From Clostridium sp. AF15-31 (GTDB lineage: Bacteria > Bacillota > Clostridia > Lachnospirales > Lachnospiraceae): DNA of 64,000 bases. Positions 45,920 through 53,958 of this stretch are shown piece after piece. Both the position numbers and the translations under genes were made by a program. Numbering within the stretch: position 1 is the first letter of the stretch; each line of letters opens with the position of its first letter. Below the pieces are notes generated by a model. The model saw only the letters and a program-made list of their open reading frames with translations. It was not told where the DNA came from and ran no database searches. The DNA is taken from the NCBI RefSeq assembly GCF_003461625.1, contig NZ_QTXL01000005.1:198378-262377 (forward strand). The letters are read 5' to 3'.

Positions 45920-46168
45920 CTAATTCTCTGTTTTCTCTGCGTATCCTTTACTGATACAGTAGCCGATTGCCTCGGCACGGGTTTTGTAGTACATCTCCTG
46001 TGAACCATCAATCACATAGTAATGAGGTGGTTCTGCCGACTTGCTCATGAATACTCCGACAAGGTTGTTATCCGGTTTCATATACACACGGATGCACTTG
46101 TACTTCTCTGTGTCACAATCGCCGGGTAGTAAATGTAACTTCTCGGCACTTCCCCAAATCTTGACCAT
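45920..46168 (-). CDS. Small hypothetical protein of the satellite
   Basis: Eighty-two residues from ATG 46168, with GGGAGG 8 nt upstream. 'VFMSKSAEPPHYYVIDGSQEMYYKTRAEAIGYCISKGYAEK' suggests a small alpha/beta fold. Family not recognised. It lies directly downstream of the primase and upstream of the other small gene in the same direction. Confidence 0.7.
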   Translation of the reverse strand: MVKIWGSAEKLHLLPGDCDTEKYKCIRVYMKPDNNLVGVFMSKSAEPPHYYVIDGSQEMYYKTRAEAIGYCISKGYAEKTEN

Positions 46169-46287
46169 AAGGCATTCCTCCCTTCTTGCTTTTTCACAAT
46201 CGGGGCATTTTGTGGCTAGTCCATATGGTGTTTTTTATAATATTTTTTCCTATAGGATTTACCATTCTGAATAGCCACATATTGCCC

Positions 46288-48606
46288 CTAGCTTAAGAAA
46301 TCTACCTTAAGCCTGTATCCTATAAGCATTGTGGTTTTCTCTCCACCAGCTTTCGGACGCTTTCTGACTACTTTTCCGAATTTGCGTAACTCCTGATTGA
46401 AGTTTCTACTATTCTCGGAGTAACAGCCATTCTCATCACACCACCTTCGGTATTCATCGTAGGCCTGTGATGTTCTGACCTCTGCGGTACCATCTTCGAT
46501 GAGCCTGTCATCGGCAAACTGTGTAATCTTATCACTTTCGTGGTAGTATGCTGCCGTTGCCTCAAGAACTGATTTCGGTGGTTGCAGTCCTTCCTTCTGT
46601 AAAAGTGCATATCCGTCTAGTAACCAGTTGAGAACTGCACTCTGTACTTCCGGCTTTCTGAATTCTGCCTTTAATCCTTTATCCTGTTCCCAAGGTTCAA
46701 AGTGTCTCTCAAACGGCACTATCAGAACTCTGTCACTTGTAAACACTGTCATATCCGTAATTACAGGCAGATAGTTGGTATTCACATATAGCTTGAACTG
46801 TGGTCTGAAATCAAAACTGTTCTCATGAAGAAAACGAGCATTCAAGGTATCACTACCTGTCATCGTCTTGACCTGTGCTGCATTAAGTAAAAGCCCTCTG
46901 CCCGGCTCGGATATGTTGGCAAATCGTATGCCTGCAAGTCTTGCAATATCTTCTGAAGGGTTCTGGCTGTTTGGGTTATACTTGGTCGCTATGGTTTCTG
47001 GTCTTACTGTTGCTCCGTAATCCCCAAGTGTGATAAGAACAGCCTCCATAAGAGTTCCCTTACCATTTCTTGTGGTTTCTCCGAAATAGAAGAACATGCA
47101 CTCAAACCTTGTATCACCACTCAAGCCGTAGCCCAATGTCTTCTGAAGAAATCTCGCTCTGTCCTTGTCCTGACAGGTAATCTCATCGATGAATTTCTCA
47201 AAGCGTTCCGACCTTGCAGACGGCACATATTCCACGGGTGAGATTTTGGTAACGAAGTCATCTGCTCTGTGTTCTCTGAAAGTTCCATCTCGCAAATTAA
47301 GTGTTCCGTTCTTACAATTGAAAAAATAAATATCTACATCAAACCTCTCAATTGGCACCGGGTACACACTTTGAGCGTCACTAAGGTAGACCGAACGATA
47401 ACCTCTCTGCTGCCACTTTCTCACAACATTTTTAATGAAGTTGTTTCGCATATCTTCATCCTTGATAGTCACGGAATGAATGAGCAATGCATCAGCCAAA
47501 TCTTTGGCAAGTTCCATAGCCTTAAGCGAACCGATATCTGCAATCCAGCGGGTGCCATCGTAGATAAACCACTTCTTGCGTTCCGGCACATATCTTGCAA
47601 TGTCCTTAAACACATCAGCGAAAAGCCTTCCGTTTCCAAGGTCACCTTCCTTGTAAAGTCGATTTGATTCCGGCATGAACTCCGTAAGACGAATCGCAAG
47701 TTCGTTGAAGTCCTCACGGGCATTTCCTATATCAACAGGTTTGTAAAACTCTGTGGTTCTTGCTATCGCATTTCGTATGGTTATATTGCCGTAAGTATCG
47801 GGACCATGAAGTTCATCCCACTTGTCACGGATAAGAGAAGATTGCCTGAAAAGCCTGTCCATTTGCTCTTCATCACCGCCACACCAGAATGCGAGTATCA
47901 TGCATAGTGCTGCGTCAGCCTCACTGTGCGATTTACCTTCCGGTATCTCGCCTTCCCACAAGGCTTTTGTCTTTTCTGCATTTTTAGAAGCAAGCATCTT
48001 CTCAATTACCGATTCATCGGAAAGATAACTCCCCGGAGCCTCGACCTTTGGCTTTTCAGCTGACGGTCTTATCATGTACTTTTCAAGAATAACCTTAAGT
48101 GCATCTGTACATTCGTTGACGTCACAATCATTGATTGTATTACCTGTAGTCACTATGAACTTCGTGGTTACGCCCGCCGGATATACCTCAAGTCCGTATC
48201 TGCGATTGTTAAAGTAGTAGCGCTCCTTGTCATAAACAAGACCAGGTGCCCTTGCCCAGATATGGACTCCTGTGCCGGAGATACTAAACTCTGCATAAGT
48301 CTTTAATGCCTCCACAATTTCTGTAGCAAAATCGTTCAGCTTACCATCTTCCACGCAATCATCAATGTCGATTGCAATAATGTCATCGAATAAGCCTATG
48401 CCGATTCCGTCATATCCACCCTTTTCATAAACCTTCATTACATTCTCAAGGCTTGTGAAATGTTCAGGGTTTGTAGGGTCTGCTCTTGCTCCATTCGTTC
48501 TGTATGGCACCTTATCCTTCTTGACCTTGCCCGGTTTCTGTTCAAGTTTCATCAAGCAGAAATATGGTTCGCCACGCAACCTGTTTGGAATTTTTGATAA
48601 ATCCAT
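46288..48606 (-). CDS. P4/D5-type phage primase-helicase
   Basis: This is a satellite replication protein of 772 residues with an N-terminal archaeo-eukaryotic primase-like part ('DDIIAIDIDDCVEDGKL', 'SISGTGVHIWARAPG') and a C-terminal SF3 helicase: Walker A 'YFGETTRNGKGTLMEAVL', 'RLAGIRFANISEPGRG' (Walker B region), and the D5/P4 region 'LYVNTNYLPVITD'. ATG 48606 follows AAGGGGG by 8 nt; the frame opens to 48663, but that extension runs into the repeat at 48664. Three iteron-like repeats lie just upstream. Confidence 0.9.
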   Translation of the reverse strand: MDLSKIPNRLRGEPYFCLMKLEQKPGKVKKDKVPYRTNGARADPTNPEHFTSLENVMKVYEKGGYDGIGIGLFDDIIAIDIDDCVEDGKLNDFATEIVEALKTYAEFSISGTGVHIWARAPGLVYDKERYYFNNRRYGLEVYPAGVTTKFIVTTGNTINDCDVNECTDALKVILEKYMIRPSAEKPKVEAPGSYLSDESVIEKMLASKNAEKTKALWEGEIPEGKSHSEADAALCMILAFWCGGDEEQMDRLFRQSSLIRDKWDELHGPDTYGNITIRNAIARTTEFYKPVDIGNAREDFNELAIRLTEFMPESNRLYKEGDLGNGRLFADVFKDIARYVPERKKWFIYDGTRWIADIGSLKAMELAKDLADALLIHSVTIKDEDMRNNFIKNVVRKWQQRGYRSVYLSDAQSVYPVPIERFDVDIYFFNCKNGTLNLRDGTFREHRADDFVTKISPVEYVPSARSERFEKFIDEITCQDKDRARFLQKTLGYGLSGDTRFECMFFYFGETTRNGKGTLMEAVLITLGDYGATVRPETIATKYNPNSQNPSEDIARLAGIRFANISEPGRGLLLNAAQVKTMTGSDTLNARFLHENSFDFRPQFKLYVNTNYLPVITDMTVFTSDRVLIVPFERHFEPWEQDKGLKAEFRKPEVQSAVLNWLLDGYALLQKEGLQPPKSVLEATAAYYHESDKITQFADDRLIEDGTAEVRTSQAYDEYRRWCDENGCYSENSRNFNQELRKFGKVVRKRPKAGGEKTTMLIGYRLKVDFLS

Positions 48607-48663
48607 GTTGTATGCCCCCTTTGTGTTGTTTTCATAGACGGGAAAAGTTACAACCCCTTTCAT

Positions 48664-48782
48664 ATTCCTTTGGACAGGAAATCTAATTTTGAACGAAAGT
48701 TTTTTATCCTTTCACATTCCTATGGACACTTTTTTCTGAAATGGGCGGGATATTTTTTTATTTTTCGCATTACTCTGGACAG
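48664..48782. repeat. Three iteron-like repeats upstream of the primase
   Basis: ATTCCTTTGGACAG (48664), ATTCCTATGGACAC (48716) and ATTACTCTGGACAG (48769) recur at 52-53 bp, that is, five helical turns. They are embedded in AT-rich DNA with weaker similarity after each copy. Repeats beside a P4-type primase gene commonly form the satellite replication origin. The rest of 48783-49071 is AT-rich and without a gene. Confidence 0.6.
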
Positions 48783-49071
48783 AAGTTTCTAAAATGACTC
48801 GTTTTCCCTCGCACTTTTATTAGTAAGGAATTTCTGCCTTTTCCTATCCGAAGAAAGATTTCCTCTCCCCTCTAATCCTCCCAATTACAGTTAGGCGGAT
48901 TTTGAACTACAGTTTTTGAAACTTTTTTATGAAAGCACTATGTATTGGTCAAACGCAAAACTCCTAATTTCGATGCAAAAAGTTTTAATATTTTTCAAAC
49001 TCTTGCATTTAGTGTTGTTGCCTTCCTACTCATTACAAGGAATAAATGGAGGCTTTTTCCGAAAAAAGTGC

Positions 49072-49104
49072 AAAAAATAAGGAGCAACCTTTCGGTTACT
49101 CCTT
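49072..49104 (-). terminator. Terminator of the defence operon
   Basis: On the minus strand, AAGGAGTAACC pairs with GGTTGCTCCTT around GAAA and is followed by ATTTTTT. It separates the defence operon from the replication region. Confidence 0.85.
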
Positions 49105-49234
49105 AAACTAAATAATTATCTATTTTATCTTATCCACCAATATTACTATTGCTTTTTCAGCCTGCTTCACCAGTTAAATTTAGGTCAATATATAAACTCC
49201 AGAAATATAGTAAACATGCAAAATAAACTTTTTC

Positions 49235-49645
49235 TTACAAGGCATAATCTCTAACAGCCTGTACAACACTACTAGAATTCCAGCCAACCATAACATCTGC
49301 ATTGTTACTAACCTTACTTGGTATTCTTTCTTGACCTCTAGGCTTCACTCCAATAATTGGTTTTCCTAATTCTACTGCTGTATCAATCTCGTAATCTATC
49401 CATTCACTATATGAAACATACATACCTGAAAGAATAATTACACAACTACATAATGATATTCTGTTGCGAAGTTTTTCCTTCAATTCTTTTTTCCCATTAA
49501 CATCCAAAGGCTTTGTAAGTGGTACCGAATAATCTGTCCAATCAAAATTTTTAGCATCATTAAGCCAACCTTTAATTGTCTGATAATCAGAACTGTAATC
49601 CCATGAATGACTAATTAAAATATGATAATCTCTTAAACTTGGCAT
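49235..49645 (-). CDS. ThsB-like TIR-domain protein (Thoeris sensor, DUF1863-type)
   Basis: This is a 136-residue single TIR domain. It begins 'RDYHILISHSWDYSSDYQTIKGWL', typical of ThsB, and has the helix 'YSEWIDYEIDTAVELGKPIIGVKPRG' where Glu86 occupies the catalytic NADase position. In Thoeris, ThsB recognises infection and converts NAD+ into a cyclic ADP-ribose-type signal that activates a partner effector. ATG 49645 is 8 nt from AGGAGG; the longer frame to 49687 overlaps the caspase gene. It starts 11 bp after the caspase-like gene, its presumed effector. Confidence 0.88.
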   Translation of the reverse strand: MPSLRDYHILISHSWDYSSDYQTIKGWLNDAKNFDWTDYSVPLTKPLDVNGKKELKEKLRNRISLCSCVIILSGMYVSYSEWIDYEIDTAVELGKPIIGVKPRGQERIPSKVSNNADVMVGWNSSSVVQAVRDYAL

Positions 49646-49656
49646 ATTCATTCCTC

Positions 49657-50631
49657 CTATATTCTTCCTTCTTTTACTAATCTCCAATATTGTTTTCCTA
49701 CAGCCGTTAATTCACATGCTTTAGAATTCATTGCCGCATAATACATATGTTCTTCTCCAACGGGAACCACTAAGCCAACCCCTTCCAACTTCTGTAAATC
49801 TGAAAATACAGCAGTATTCTCATCCTTTGCATATGGCTCAATGACATTATGAACAACTTCACTTCTATTGGTAGGTTCATATGACGGGTTTAGATCATAT
49901 TGATAATCTTCACTTTTAAAGTAATTCACGATTTTCCTTAATACCGTCATATCAACCTGTGGCTGTACTTCTCTCAACGATGTAAATCTTGTCACATTTG
50001 TCTTGAATACAGGTCTCTGTTCCCATGGACCTAAAGCCTTATCTATAAATGCATAAACTCCTGCAATAGAAATATGTCCTGTCACATCTGCTGCACCACC
50101 ATTGAGTGCTTCTATCAACAACGAAGTAAATACACCATGTCCATTTACTTCCATAGAAGTTTGACTATTTCTACTTGCTGTCATAATAGTAACTCCTTCA
50201 TTAATGTTCGCTGTGTTTTGTCCATCAGTATTTATACTACCCATAAATCCAGAATAGCAACTATCAAGTATAATTATTCTCTCTTTACATTTTGACTTAT
50301 TTGCAATCGTCAGAATTTCTTGTAATGATACCCCATAGTCATTTTCTGAAAAATCTGGTGTAACTAAATATCCTCCAACTGCATCAATATGTCCATGCCC
50401 AGAATAATAGAATAGTGCTACATCTGCATCACCTTCAAAACATTTCTCTATTAAGCCTCTCAACTCACCTTTTGTTGCAACATTGTCCTTTTTCCAAACG
50501 GAAAAGTTTGGGTCACCATTTCCATGATTACTTAATAAATCTTTTATTGCCTCTGAATCATTACAGCAACCTCTAAGCGGACAGGTCGGATAATCATTAA
50601 TTCCTACAACTAATGCTTTTCTTTCACCCAT
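49657..50631 (-). CDS. Caspase-like peptidase (C14), candidate effector of a type IV Thoeris-like system
   Basis: This 324-residue protein has a caspase/metacaspase fold: 'RKALVVGINDYP' strand, catalytic His79 in 'LFYYSGHGH' and catalytic Cys125 in 'IILDSCYSG'. After the protease domain (to about 245) there is a C-terminal region of about 80 residues that could hold the ligand-binding or regulatory part. Type IV Thoeris pairs a ThsB TIR with a caspase-like protease switched on by the TIR product; this gene pair fits. ATG 50631 has AAAGGATG upstream. Signal identity and protein targets are not visible in sequence. Confidence 0.87.
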   Translation of the reverse strand: MGERKALVVGINDYPTCPLRGCCNDSEAIKDLLSNHGNGDPNFSVWKKDNVATKGELRGLIEKCFEGDADVALFYYSGHGHIDAVGGYLVTPDFSENDYGVSLQEILTIANKSKCKERIIILDSCYSGFMGSINTDGQNTANINEGVTIMTASRNSQTSMEVNGHGVFTSLLIEALNGGAADVTGHISIAGVYAFIDKALGPWEQRPVFKTNVTRFTSLREVQPQVDMTVLRKIVNYFKSEDYQYDLNPSYEPTNRSEVVHNVIEPYAKDENTAVFSDLQKLEGVGLVVPVGEEHMYYAAMNSKACELTAVGKQYWRLVKEGRI

Positions 50632-50647
50632 ATCATCATCCTTTCTA

Positions 50648-51112
50648 TTAATGAATACATATCTCATCTGATAAGACAATATCAAAATTATGTCTTACAT
50701 TAGCAGATTCCCAACTGATTCTATCTTCAATGTATGTAAGCAATTCCGTTCCATCCAAATATATATACATCTGTGGTGCAACAAATCCCGGAACATCACG
50801 CCTTAAGTCATCAAGCGAAATAGCTGTAGTATCCTGAAATTCATCAATCTCCATAGCATATCGATATGATTCTTGATATTTTTCAATGCGAGCAATAGTA
50901 TCCTTATCCTCCTTAAATTCTTCTTTCCAATCGGATAAAAGATGTCTCTTGCCTAAGTACACAATTCCTGTAATTGCCTTAACAGGTGCACTCACATACA
51001 TATAAGCCATAATAGGATCGTCCGGAAAGTTTCTTCTATGCTCAAATTTTTTCTTCCCGGATTTAATCTTCTCATACACTTCCGGCTTAAAGCTTAAAAG
51101 CATCTTTCTCAT
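50648..51112 (-). CDS. ASCH/PUA-like domain protein
   Basis: This is a 154-residue small protein starting 'MRKMLLSFKPEVYEKIKSGKKKFEHRRNF', a hallmark of ASCH (PUA-like) proteins, with a beta-barrel segment 'AYMYVSAPVKAITGIVYLG'. ASCH domains bind RNA or modified nucleotides and some are nucleases. ATG 51112 is used: AAGGCGG overlaps the methyltransferase stop 8 nt upstream; the frame open to 51298 is a shadow over the previous gene. It lies inside the defence operon, 16 bp before the caspase-like gene, so it may be part of either system. Confidence 0.8.
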   Translation of the reverse strand: MRKMLLSFKPEVYEKIKSGKKKFEHRRNFPDDPIMAYMYVSAPVKAITGIVYLGKRHLLSDWKEEFKEDKDTIARIEKYQESYRYAMEIDEFQDTTAISLDDLRRDVPGFVAPQMYIYLDGTELLTYIEDRISWESANVRHNFDIVLSDEICIH

Positions 51113-51125
51113 TAATGCCACCGCC

Positions 51126-53144
51126 TTAATTCCATTTACATTCGATGTTAAGAACTTCCATTGGCATACTGATAAACTGAACATCAAACTTAAGACTTGG
51201 CTCAACCTTTGTACTTGCATTGTGAATTCTAAAACTAAGCTGCCATCCATTATCAAGATACATTTCAACAGTATTATCACTATTTGGCTTGAACTCAAGT
51301 GCTACCAGTCTTGTAGGTAATTTCACAATAGGTACAGTAATTGCGGATACCTTATTCTTTGCTGGCTTATTCAATGTATCATGCATATTAAAAGTATGAA
51401 TCATTGTAAGTCTCTTGCTATCCTTGCTCACAACTTTATAATAATCTTCAATACCAATTAAATATTCAATCATCTTTCTTGGCATTGTGTTATCCTTTTT
51501 ATTTGCTCGATTCACTTCATCAATAAATGCCTGCAATAAAGGAATATACACATTCTGCCCCTTATCCTCTATTTCAGACCATTTTGTACCATTCTCTTTT
51601 TCCTGTTTCAATATATTAAAGATTGGTTCTACAGCATCCCAATACTCATCAGAACATGGCATTTCAAACCATTCATTACCAAAATCTAACTTGTGGCTTA
51701 ATCTACTATGTTTAACTGCATCATGATTGTGTTTGATACTCAATCCGACTTCCCATTCGATATCTTTTCTCTTAATAACAATATCTCTGACATCACCTTT
51801 TACTCCTTGTCCGTCCTTTTGGAATTCAAGAGTGAGTTCATCGTTATCAATTTCTGCCATTCTAGGCTCAAGCTCTAATACTGTATTAATGGCAGCACCA
51901 GCTGATATCATAAATGTTTCTTGCATATCTTCATCCATTAAAGACCACGCCTTTTCATTTGCCGCCAAACTTGAATTTTCTACAATTCTTGTTTTTCTTA
52001 ACTCCGCTAATGCTTTATATAAAGTTTGCATCCAAGCATATTCATATGCTCTTCCCTGATCATTACTCTTCGTACTCACTTTCTTCTCATTGGCCTCCTT
52101 TGCATCGATAACTTCTCTGTCAACTTCAACAGAAGAGCCTTTTCCCTCAAGATACAATTTAATTGCTACAGCAATTTCATATGCTAAATTCACAGGAACT
52201 GCATTACCAATCATCTTATATGCAGTATTTGTATCGTTATATATAAATTTAAAGTCATCCGGGAATCCTTGTACTCTAGCAACTTCACGGATGGTCATTC
52301 TTCTGTAAAGATATTCTTTGCCTTCCACAAATCTGCAATCATTAGTTCCAACCTTTACCATCTTAGGTGCTTGTGGATGCAACTGACATTGACGTCCAGA
52401 TGCCTGAACAGTAAATGCTTGTTCATCCCATCCTTTAACACGATTACGGCTCATAAATATAGGAGAATATGCTCCTATAAAATATTCGTTGTTATTTATC
52501 GCATCCGGATTGTGACGATTCTTTTCTCCAGAAGGAACAGCCGTATCTTTCAAATCCCAAATGATGTCACGCAAAGTAATTTTCTTGGAATCATCTTTAG
52601 TCGAACCTTTAGGGAAACCAAAGTCTATCTTCAAGTCTTTTCTGAAACCTATATAAAATACCCTTTTTCTTTCTTCTGCCACACCATAATCTTTAGCATT
52701 AACCAATGTGAAAGAGACATCGTATCCTGCCTCATCAAACAATTCCAAAATATTTTGTACGGCAATAGAATGTCTATCCGCAAGCATTCCACTAACATTT
52801 TCCGCTAAAAAGAACTTTGGTTGAAATTCCTTTAATATTCTGATATAGTCAAAAAACAACTGACCTCTCGCATCCTTAATACCCTTAAGGGAGCCCGCTT
52901 CTGACCATGACTGACATGGCGGTCCGCCAATGATTCCATCTACTTCTCCATCTATGTATTGAGCAATATCATCTTTTGTGACTTGCCTAATATCACCTTC
53001 AATTAAATGTGTATTAGGATGGTTAACTTTAAAAGTTTCCCATATGGTTTTGTCAAATTCATTCGCCACAGGAATATTAAATCCTGCTCTTTCAAAGCCT
53101 AAATCAAGTCCTCCACATCCACTAAACAAGCTAATTACATTCAT
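51126..53144 (-). CDS. DNA cytosine-5 methyltransferase fused to a HaeIII-type restriction endonuclease
   Basis: A single 672-residue chain. The N-terminal half is a C5 methyltransferase: motif I '[18 protein letters not shown]', catalytic Cys77 in '[12 protein letters not shown]', 'FLAENV', '[11 protein letters not shown]', and motif X '[13 protein letters not shown]'. From about residue 330 it resembles the HaeIII endonuclease family, with '[38 protein letters not shown]'-type motifs, including a D and E-x5-K metal centre. HaeIII recognises GGCC, so that site is likely. ATG 53144 has AAGGAG 9 nt upstream and overlaps the RHH gene by 14 bp. Confidence 0.88.
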   Translation of the reverse strand: MNVISLFSGCGGLDLGFERAGFNIPVANEFDKTIWETFKVNHPNTHLIEGDIRQVTKDDIAQYIDGEVDGIIGGPPCQSWSEAGSLKGIKDARGQLFFDYIRILKEFQPKFFLAENVSGMLADRHSIAVQNILELFDEAGYDVSFTLVNAKDYGVAEERKRVFYIGFRKDLKIDFGFPKGSTKDDSKKITLRDIIWDLKDTAVPSGEKNRHNPDAINNNEYFIGAYSPIFMSRNRVKGWDEQAFTVQASGRQCQLHPQAPKMVKVGTNDCRFVEGKEYLYRRMTIREVARVQGFPDDFKFIYNDTNTAYKMIGNAVPVNLAYEIAVAIKLYLEGKGSSVEVDREVIDAKEANEKKVSTKSNDQGRAYEYAWMQTLYKALAELRKTRIVENSSLAANEKAWSLMDEDMQETFMISAGAAINTVLELEPRMAEIDNDELTLEFQKDGQGVKGDVRDIVIKRKDIEWEVGLSIKHNHDAVKHSRLSHKLDFGNEWFEMPCSDEYWDAVEPIFNILKQEKENGTKWSEIEDKGQNVYIPLLQAFIDEVNRANKKDNTMPRKMIEYLIGIEDYYKVVSKDSKRLTMIHTFNMHDTLNKPAKNKVSAITVPIVKLPTRLVALEFKPNSDNTVEMYLDNGWQLSFRIHNASTKVEPSLKFDVQFISMPMEVLNIECKWN

Positions 53145-53316
53145 CGGCTTTCGCTCCTTCATTCTCATTCTTTTTGATTATTTTCGCCGCCTCTATAAGT
53201 GCTGTCCTACGTACAAATTCACTATAAGAAGCATATGCCTCTAATCTTGCAGCCTGCTTGAATTTATCTAATTCTTCTTCGCTAACACGTATGCTTATTG
53301 ATATTGATTTTTTCAT
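53131..53316 (-). CDS. Ribbon-helix-helix protein, probable operon regulator
   Basis: Sixty-one residues from ATG 53316 (GGGAGG 9 nt upstream). '[41 protein letters not shown]' is a CopG/DUF1778-like ribbon-helix-helix. It is the first gene of the five-gene operon and overlaps the restriction-modification gene. It may act like a controller protein that delays endonuclease expression; an antitoxin role is the alternative, but no toxin gene of the GNAT type follows. Confidence 0.8.
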   Translation of the reverse strand: MKKSISISIRVSEEELDKFKQAARLEAYASYSEFVRRTALIEAAKIIKKNENEGAKADECN

Positions 53317-53341
53317 TTTAGGGCACCTCCCACTACCTATC

Positions 53342-53371
53342 ATTCTACTTCGGCAAGTATGTCAATGTCAA
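53342..53371 (-). promoter_or_regulatory. Promoter and operator of the defence operon
   Basis: On the minus strand, two overlapping-in-phase TTGACA boxes (53366-53371 and 53360-53365) precede TAGAAT (53342-53347); the outer pair has an 18-bp spacer. The near-palindrome TACTTGCCGAAGTA (53346-53359) lies between the boxes, a good place for the RHH protein to repress. Confidence 0.6.
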
Positions 53372-53709
53372 TACTTTGTTGCACGTACAAATGTTCTTTT
53401 TTTATAAATTCAATGCTCCTGCATTTTCAATATTATCACCAATATAGTCCTAAAAAACGGACACATAAAAAATTCCCAGCTAATCTGCAATTTTCTCACA
53501 AATCAGCCGGAGTTTTGTTCAAATTTCTGTATGTGTTCCATCGCTAAGTAGTCTTTTACTACTAAGGATTTCTCCCAATTTCTTTGACTATTCTGGCTCA
53601 ACCCCTATGAGCCTTAGTAGTCGAAACCGTAGTATTTGCAAGGCTTTCCGCCATATTATGCCGTACTCTGCCCCACTTTGCAAAGTCCTGCATTATAGTA
53701 AAACTGGAG
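53372..53709. other. Right end of the element, noncoding, with TTAGTAGT motifs
   Basis: I find no convincing gene. TAGTAGT-type motifs occur near 53546 (as a foldback AGTAGTC/TACTACT), 53609 and 53630, resembling those at the left end. They are candidate integrase arm sites. Confidence 0.45.
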
Positions 53710-53877
53710 TGCCGTGGCAGATGAATAGTATTTTTATCATTGTTTGGTTTCTCCTTCTTTTGCCCCAGAATGCCCTGTTTTGCGAGGGTTTCCGAGTTTA
53801 TAATGATATGCTCTGAAATTACAGTTTGTGGCAAATCAGAGCAGAAACCTGCAAGTTGTTACTGGTTGTTAGTAGTT
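53710..53877. repeat. Attachment region, right, with truncated PTP 5' end
   Basis: The 18-bp core is followed by the PTP start codon and upstream sequence similar to 39377-39545. Read on the minus strand it encodes 'MIKILFICHG' and then runs into the element. Similarity extends to GTTAGTAGT near 53875, well past the core, which means the DNA beyond is also related to the left end of this element. Confidence 0.75.
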
Positions 53878-53958
53878 AAAGGGAAATTTTTAATACTAAA
53901 GTTTTTATAAATTTCGTCTTTTTTCTGATAATTCTATTATTTTTCAATAATATCTTTA

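Larger units (their letters stand above)
39377..53727. mobile_element. Integrated phage-satellite-like element of about 14.3 kb
   Basis: The element is bounded by an 18-bp direct repeat, TGCCGTGGCAGATGAATA (39377-39394 and 53710-53727), in the 5' coding end of the PTP gene. Inside are a Tn916-type integrase and excisionase, HK97-fold capsid protein, P27 small terminase, P4-type primase/helicase, iteron-like repeats and two cargo zones. Portal, large terminase, tail and lysis genes are absent, so it cannot be an autonomous phage. Conjugation genes are also absent. This composition is what phage satellites (PICI or capsid-encoding PICI) look like, though a decayed prophage is an alternative. 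All genes point leftward. Confidence 0.8.

Noticed and set aside
53131..53316. RHH protein as antitoxin of a GNAT toxin pair
   Set aside because: The overlapping downstream gene is a methyltransferase-endonuclease, not an acetyltransferase, so a controller role is preferred.
39377..53727. Tn916-type conjugative transposon
   Set aside because: Integrase and excisionase are of that type, but there are no relaxase, coupling protein or T4SS genes; capsid, terminase and primase point to a phage satellite.
53598..53834. 78-codon minus-strand frame spanning the right attachment region
   Set aside because: It exists because the attachment repeat preserves an open frame also seen at 39301-39501; no ribosome site, and the shared part is PTP antisense or upstream DNA.
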